DNA from: Armatimonadota bacterium
GTDB lineage: Bacteria; Sysuimicrobiota; Sysuimicrobiia; Sysuimicrobiales; VGFF01
Direction of reading: 5' to 3'
Length of the DNA stretch: 10,533 nucleotides
Assembly (NCBI GenBank): GCA_016868955.1
Contig: VGFF01000071.1
Coordinates: forward strand, 1-10,533
Below are positions 7,570 to 10,533 of the stretch, piece after piece; position 1 is the stretch's first letter; the number at the start of each line of letters is the position of its first letter. The notes beneath the pieces were generated by a model. It had not been told where the DNA came from. It saw nothing but the letters and a program-made list of their open reading frames with translations, and searched no databases. The translations under genes were made by a program, and so were the position numbers.

Positions 7570-9492
7570 CTATCTCGGCACGGTCCGCGTGATCGCGAGC
7601 GCGCGCCGGTAGAACGCCAGCTCCGCGTCGAGCGCGGCTCGGATCGTCTCCGCGCGCCGGAACCCGTGCGATTCGCCCGGATACAGGTGCACTTCGACGG
7701 GGATGCCGTTCGCCCGCAGCGCGTCGGCCATGGCGGTCGTCTGCGCCGGCGGCACGACGCGATCGTCCAGTCCCTGAAAGAAGATGATAGGACAACGGAT
7801 CCGTCCCGCTTGGAACAACGGCGAGCGCGCGCGATAGAGGTCGGCGCACCGCGGGTACGGCCCAACGAGACGATCGAGGTAGCGCGCTTCGAATTTGTGC
7901 GTGTCGTCCGCGAGCGCGGCGAGATCGCTCACCCCGTAGTAGACGCCGCCGGCCGCGAACACGTCGTGGGCAACGAGCGCGCACAGCGCCGTGAATCCGG
8001 CGGCGCTGCTGCCGCGGACGATCAGGCGACGTTCGTCGGCCAAGCCGGCTGCGGCGAGGTGCTGGGCCGCCGCCGCGAAGTCTTCGACGTCGGCGACGCC
8101 CCAGGCGCCGTCCAGCCGGTTACGATACGCGCGGCCATATCCTGTGCTGCCGGTGTAGTTGACGTCGGCGACGGCGAATCCGCGGCTCGTCCAGAATTGG
8201 ATCTCGAAATTCAGGCCCGGCGAGGCGCTCGCCGTCGGTCCACCGTGGCCGCGGACAATCAAGGGAGGCTTTTCGCCGGGATATCCCGTGAATGCGGCGT
8301 TGCAAGGCGGGTAGTAGAACGTGTACCCGCGCGCGCCGCCGTGACTCGCATACGCGATGTGACGAGGCTCCGATCGGTCGCCCGCGGTGACGGAAATCTC
8401 CGAGGACCGTTTCCGGATCAACGACTCGCCCGTGTGCGCGTCGACCTCGACGATCGACGGCGGCGTGGACAGCGATGCGCCGACGACGACCGCGCGACCA
8501 TCGCCGACCCGTAGGTCGGAAATCGCACAAAGGTCGGCCGGAAACGGCGACAGGCCGCCCTCGGTGAGATCGAGGGCGCCGAGGTGCCAGACGCCATCCC
8601 GTACGTAGGCGCAGACGACGCGCTGCGGCGACGCGAAGCCGTACGTCGTCAGCGCGAACGCCCACTGCGGCCGGCCGAACTCCGCTTCCATGGGCAGCAT
8701 CGGCGTCGGCGCTCCGCCCGTGGCGGGAACGCGATAGAGGTTCCACCACCCGCTGCGGTCGGACACATACCACAGGTCACCACTCGGTGACCACTCCGGT
8801 TGGAAGATGGATTCGTCGCGCCCGCCAGCGATGACGGTCAGCGCGAGCGGCGTCCCATTCGGACCCAGGCGGGCGACGGACAGCGCCGTCGCGTCCCATG
8901 GCATGTCGGGTTGATCCCACGAGAGCCACGCGAGCCGCGTTCCGTCCGGGCTCAGTCGCGGCGCCGCGTAGAAGTCGTGACCGCCGAGGAGAACGGTAGG
9001 CGGCACCGAGCCGTGCAGATCGACGGCGATCACCTCGTTCCGCGGCGCGCTCGTCGCCGCTGTATGGTCCTCGCGTACGCACAGCAAGCGCGCGCGCGGC
9101 GCGTCGAGGACGAGGTCGGCGTAACGGAACGGCCCTTCCGGCGTCAGCGGCCGCGGCGGGCCGCCTGGCGTGATCTGGTAGAGCCGCCCGTCGGCGGCGT
9201 TCGAAAAGACGACGTGCCCGGCGCGCGCGGCGTACGCCCCGCCGCCATATTCATGCACGCGGGAGCGAGCATCGAATCCGGCCGGCAGGACGTCGGTGAC
9301 CGCGCCGCTGCGTTCGCGGCGCACGATTACGTTGCGCCCGGCTTCCGCGGGGCGGGACTCCACCCAGTAGAGGTCGTCGCCGTCGATCGCCGGCTGGCTC
9401 AGTCCCACGGCGGCACCTGCCAGCATTTCGGGCATGATCGGCGATGGCCAGGTGCCGCAGGAAAACGTGGCTTTCGGGGCGTCGAACGTCAT
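7570..9492 (-). CDS. S9 family (prolyl oligopeptidase-type) serine peptidase
   Basis: The 640-residue protein has the two-part S9 layout. Residues 1 to about 400 form a beta-propeller built of SPDG/SPSG-type repeats (RLSPDGTRLAWLSWD, EWSPSGDLWYVSDRSGWWNL). The rest is an alpha/beta-hydrolase domain with RGHGGPTASASPGL and NYTGSTGYGRAYR before the active site. The likely triad is Ser496 in GSSAAG (494-499), Asp577 in GLDDRVVPP and His609 in ESHGF. The N-terminal FSCGTWPSPI and YWVESRPAEAGR match S9C dipeptidyl/acylaminoacyl-peptidase-like proteins. There is no signal peptide, so it is probably cytoplasmic, trimming short peptides or blocked N-termini. The substrate cannot be told. AAGGAG (9501-9496 on the minus strand) lies four bases before the ATG. 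The elbow GSSAAG is less common than the usual GGSxGG. The gene is divergent from argC. Confidence 0.93.
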   Translation of the reverse strand: MTFDAPKATFSCGTWPSPIMPEMLAGAAVGLSQPAIDGDDLYWVESRPAEAGRNVIVRRERSGAVTDVLPAGFDARSRVHEYGGGAYAARAGHVVFSNAADGRLYQITPGGPPRPLTPEGPFRYADLVLDAPRARLLCVREDHTAATSAPRNEVIAVDLHGSVPPTVLLGGHDFYAAPRLSPDGTRLAWLSWDQPDMPWDATALSVARLGPNGTPLALTVIAGGRDESIFQPEWSPSGDLWYVSDRSGWWNLYRVPATGGAPTPMLPMEAEFGRPQWAFALTTYGFASPQRVVCAYVRDGVWHLGALDLTEGGLSPFPADLCAISDLRVGDGRAVVVGASLSTPPSIVEVDAHTGESLIRKRSSEISVTAGDRSEPRHIAYASHGGARGYTFYYPPCNAAFTGYPGEKPPLIVRGHGGPTASASPGLNFEIQFWTSRGFAVADVNYTGSTGYGRAYRNRLDGAWGVADVEDFAAAAQHLAAAGLADERRLIVRGSSAAGFTALCALVAHDVFAAGGVYYGVSDLAALADDTHKFEARYLDRLVGPYPRCADLYRARSPLFQAGRIRCPIIFFQGLDDRVVPPAQTTAMADALRANGIPVEVHLYPGESHGFRRAETIRAALDAELAFYRRALAITRTVPR

Positions 9493-9541
9493 GGATCTCC
9501 TTGCGCGGCGCTTCGAGCACGAAACAGACGCGCCGTTCGCC

Positions 9542-9554
9542 GCAATCCGATTGC
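9542..9554. promoter_or_regulatory. inverted repeat in the divergent S9 peptidase/argC intergenic region
   Basis: GCAAT-CCG-ATTGC is a perfect 13-base inverted repeat with a three-base centre. It overlaps the candidate argC -35 box (TTGCAA, 9551-9556) and lies within the 96-base spacer shared by the two divergent genes. The position suits an operator, but no regulator can be named. Confidence 0.3.
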
Positions 9555-9579
9555 AATTTCATGCAGTCGGTCGAATAAT
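9551..9579 (+). promoter_or_regulatory. candidate argC promoter
   Basis: TTGCAA (9551-9556, 4 of 6 against TTGACA) is separated by exactly 17 bp from AATAAT (9574-9579, 5 of 6 against TATAAT). Transcription would begin near 9586, three bases before the argC ATG, so the message would be almost leaderless. This agrees with the absence of a Shine-Dalgarno before argC and with the similar arrangement at carA. Confidence 0.45.
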
Positions 9580-9585
9580 AATGCC
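9572..9585 (+). promoter_or_regulatory. candidate ArgR operator (ARG box-like) at argC
   Basis: CGAATAATAATGCC agrees with the remembered ARG-box core TGAATAATTATTCA at 10 of 14 positions, including an uninterrupted GAATAAT. It shares ATAATAATGC (9575-9584) with the carA site. It overlaps the candidate -10 box, the usual location for ArgR repression. No ArgR gene is in the window. Confidence 0.35.
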
Positions 9586-9588
9586 ATC

Positions 9589-10533
9589 ATGATCAAAGTA
9601 TCCGTCGTCGGCGCGTCCGGGTACACGGGCGGCGAAATCGTCCGTTGGCTCGTTCGCCACCCCAACGTGGAACTGGTGCACCTGACGGCCGGACAACAAA
9701 CCGGGAAGTCCATAGAGACCGTCTTCCCGAACCTGCGGGGCATCACGACGCAAACGTTGGAGGCCGCGGATTGGGCCGCGATCGGCCGGTCCTCGGAGAT
9801 AGTGTTCCTGGCGCTCCCCAACGTGCTCGCGATGGACGTCGCGGCCGACATCCTCGCCGGCGGCGCCCGCATCATCGACTTGGGCGCGGACTTCCGCCTC
9901 CAAGATACCGAAGCGTTCAAGAAATATTACAAGGCGGAGCATCGCGCCCCCGCTTTGCTCGCCGGCGCCGTGTATGGCGTGCCCGAGATCGAGCGCGATC
10001 GGATCCGCGGTGCGCGGATCGTCGCCAACCCCGGCTGCTACGCGACGGCGTCGGTGCTCGGCGCATGGCCGCTCGTGCGTGCCGGCTACGTCGACGGCAC
10101 GATCGTCATCGACGGCAAGTCCGGCGTCTCCGGCGCCGGCCGCGGCGTTTCCCTCGGCGTTCACTTCAGCGAGGTCAACGAGAATGTCAAGGCCTATAAC
10201 GTTGGCGTTCATCGCCACCAGCCGGAGATCGAGCAGGCATTGCGCGCGAACGGCCATGCCCCGAAGGTGTTCTTCGCGCCGCACCTCATCCCGATGACGC
10301 GCGGCATCCTCGCCGACTGTTACGTTACGCTGGCGCGGCCGCTCGACGCGGCGGCCGCGCTGTCGCTGTACCGCGACGCCTACGACGGAGAACCGTTCGT
10401 GCGGGTATTGACCGACGAGCTGCCGCAGACCAAGGCGACGCTCGGATCGAATTTCTGCGACGTCACCGTGCGCGTCGACGCCGAGCGCAACGTCGCCGTC
10501 GCGATCGCGGCGATCGACAACCTCGTCAAGGGC
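9589..10533 (+). CDS. argC: N-acetyl-gamma-glutamyl-phosphate reductase (3' end outside window)
   Basis: The 315 codons present cover almost the whole enzyme. The last residues visible are IDNLVKG, which in this family is followed by about 30 more. ArgC reduces N-acetylglutamyl phosphate to the semialdehyde with NADPH, the third step of ornithine/arginine synthesis, in the cytoplasm. MIKVSVVGASGYTGGE opens the Rossmann fold, and LALPNVLAMDVA and IIDLGADFRL follow. Cys150 in NPGCYAT is the thioester-forming residue. HRHQPEIEQ (208-216) carries the likely catalytic histidine, and FAPHLIPMTRGIL is a conserved substrate-site segment. The ATG at 9589 is clear from the family's usual start, and there is no Shine-Dalgarno. 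A three-codon ORF (ATG 9581, MPS) ends by overlapping it as ATGA. argC often heads an arg operon, so argJ or argB may lie just beyond the window. Confidence 0.96.
   Translation, partial: MIKVSVVGASGYTGGEIVRWLVRHPNVELVHLTAGQQTGKSIETVFPNLRGITTQTLEAADWAAIGRSSEIVFLALPNVLAMDVAADILAGGARIIDLGADFRLQDTEAFKKYYKAEHRAPALLAGAVYGVPEIERDRIRGARIVANPGCYATASVLGAWPLVRAGYVDGTIVIDGKSGVSGAGRGVSLGVHFSEVNENVKAYNVGVHRHQPEIEQALRANGHAPKVFFAPHLIPMTRGILADCYVTLARPLDAAAALSLYRDAYDGEPFVRVLTDELPQTKATLGSNFCDVTVRVDAERNVAVAIAAIDNLVKG

Noticed and set aside
7666..8514. Plus-strand ORF opposite the S9 peptidase
   Set aside because: It is an antisense shadow of the peptidase, with no motif and Arg/Val/Asp-rich composition.

Overview
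This is a GC-rich bacterial chromosomal window with compact genes, GC-rich third codon positions and Shine-Dalgarno-type ribosome sites. It holds housekeeping and arginine/pyrimidine genes with a small accessory patch in the middle. The genus cannot be fixed from sequence alone. The family mix would suit a GC-rich environmental lineage such as Chloroflexota, Eremiobacterota or Actinomycetota, but that is only a guess.

Layout. At 1-79 is the C-terminal tail of what is probably prmA (ribosomal protein L11 methyltransferase), translationally coupled to rsmE (76-819). A strong intrinsic-terminator hairpin (903-939) and a TATAAT box (952-957) follow, then carA (963-2120) and carB (2120-5311), which overlap by one base and encode complete carbamoyl-phosphate synthase. 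Next is a secreted one-domain cupredoxin (5405-5758). The patch at 5785-7222 then holds a frameshifted DUF707 gene, an overlapping 57-residue unknown ORF and a cyclic-nucleotide-binding-domain gene whose C-terminus is out of frame after a run of eight G. On the minus strand are a small single-pass membrane protein (7231-7494) and, upstream of it, a complete S9 family serine peptidase (7570-9492). Divergent from the peptidase is argC (9589 to the window end), which lacks only its last residues.

How it works together. CarA and CarB make carbamoyl phosphate, shared by pyrimidine and arginine synthesis, and ArgC catalyses the third step of ornithine synthesis. The start regions of carA and argC share the 10-mer ATAATAATGC in otherwise GC-rich DNA. 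In both it lies in a segment that resembles an ArgR operator and overlaps a possible -10 box, so common arginine control is a testable idea. The C-terminal regulatory domain of CarB lacks several of the usual nucleotide-effector motifs, which could mean control has moved to transcription.

I found no CRISPR array, mobile element, tRNA, rRNA or defence locus, and nothing that is convincingly a new multi-gene system. The items most worth a second look are the carA leader, the shared carA/argC motif, the G8 frameshift, the DUF707 frameshift, the altered CarB effector domain and the small overlapping ORF.
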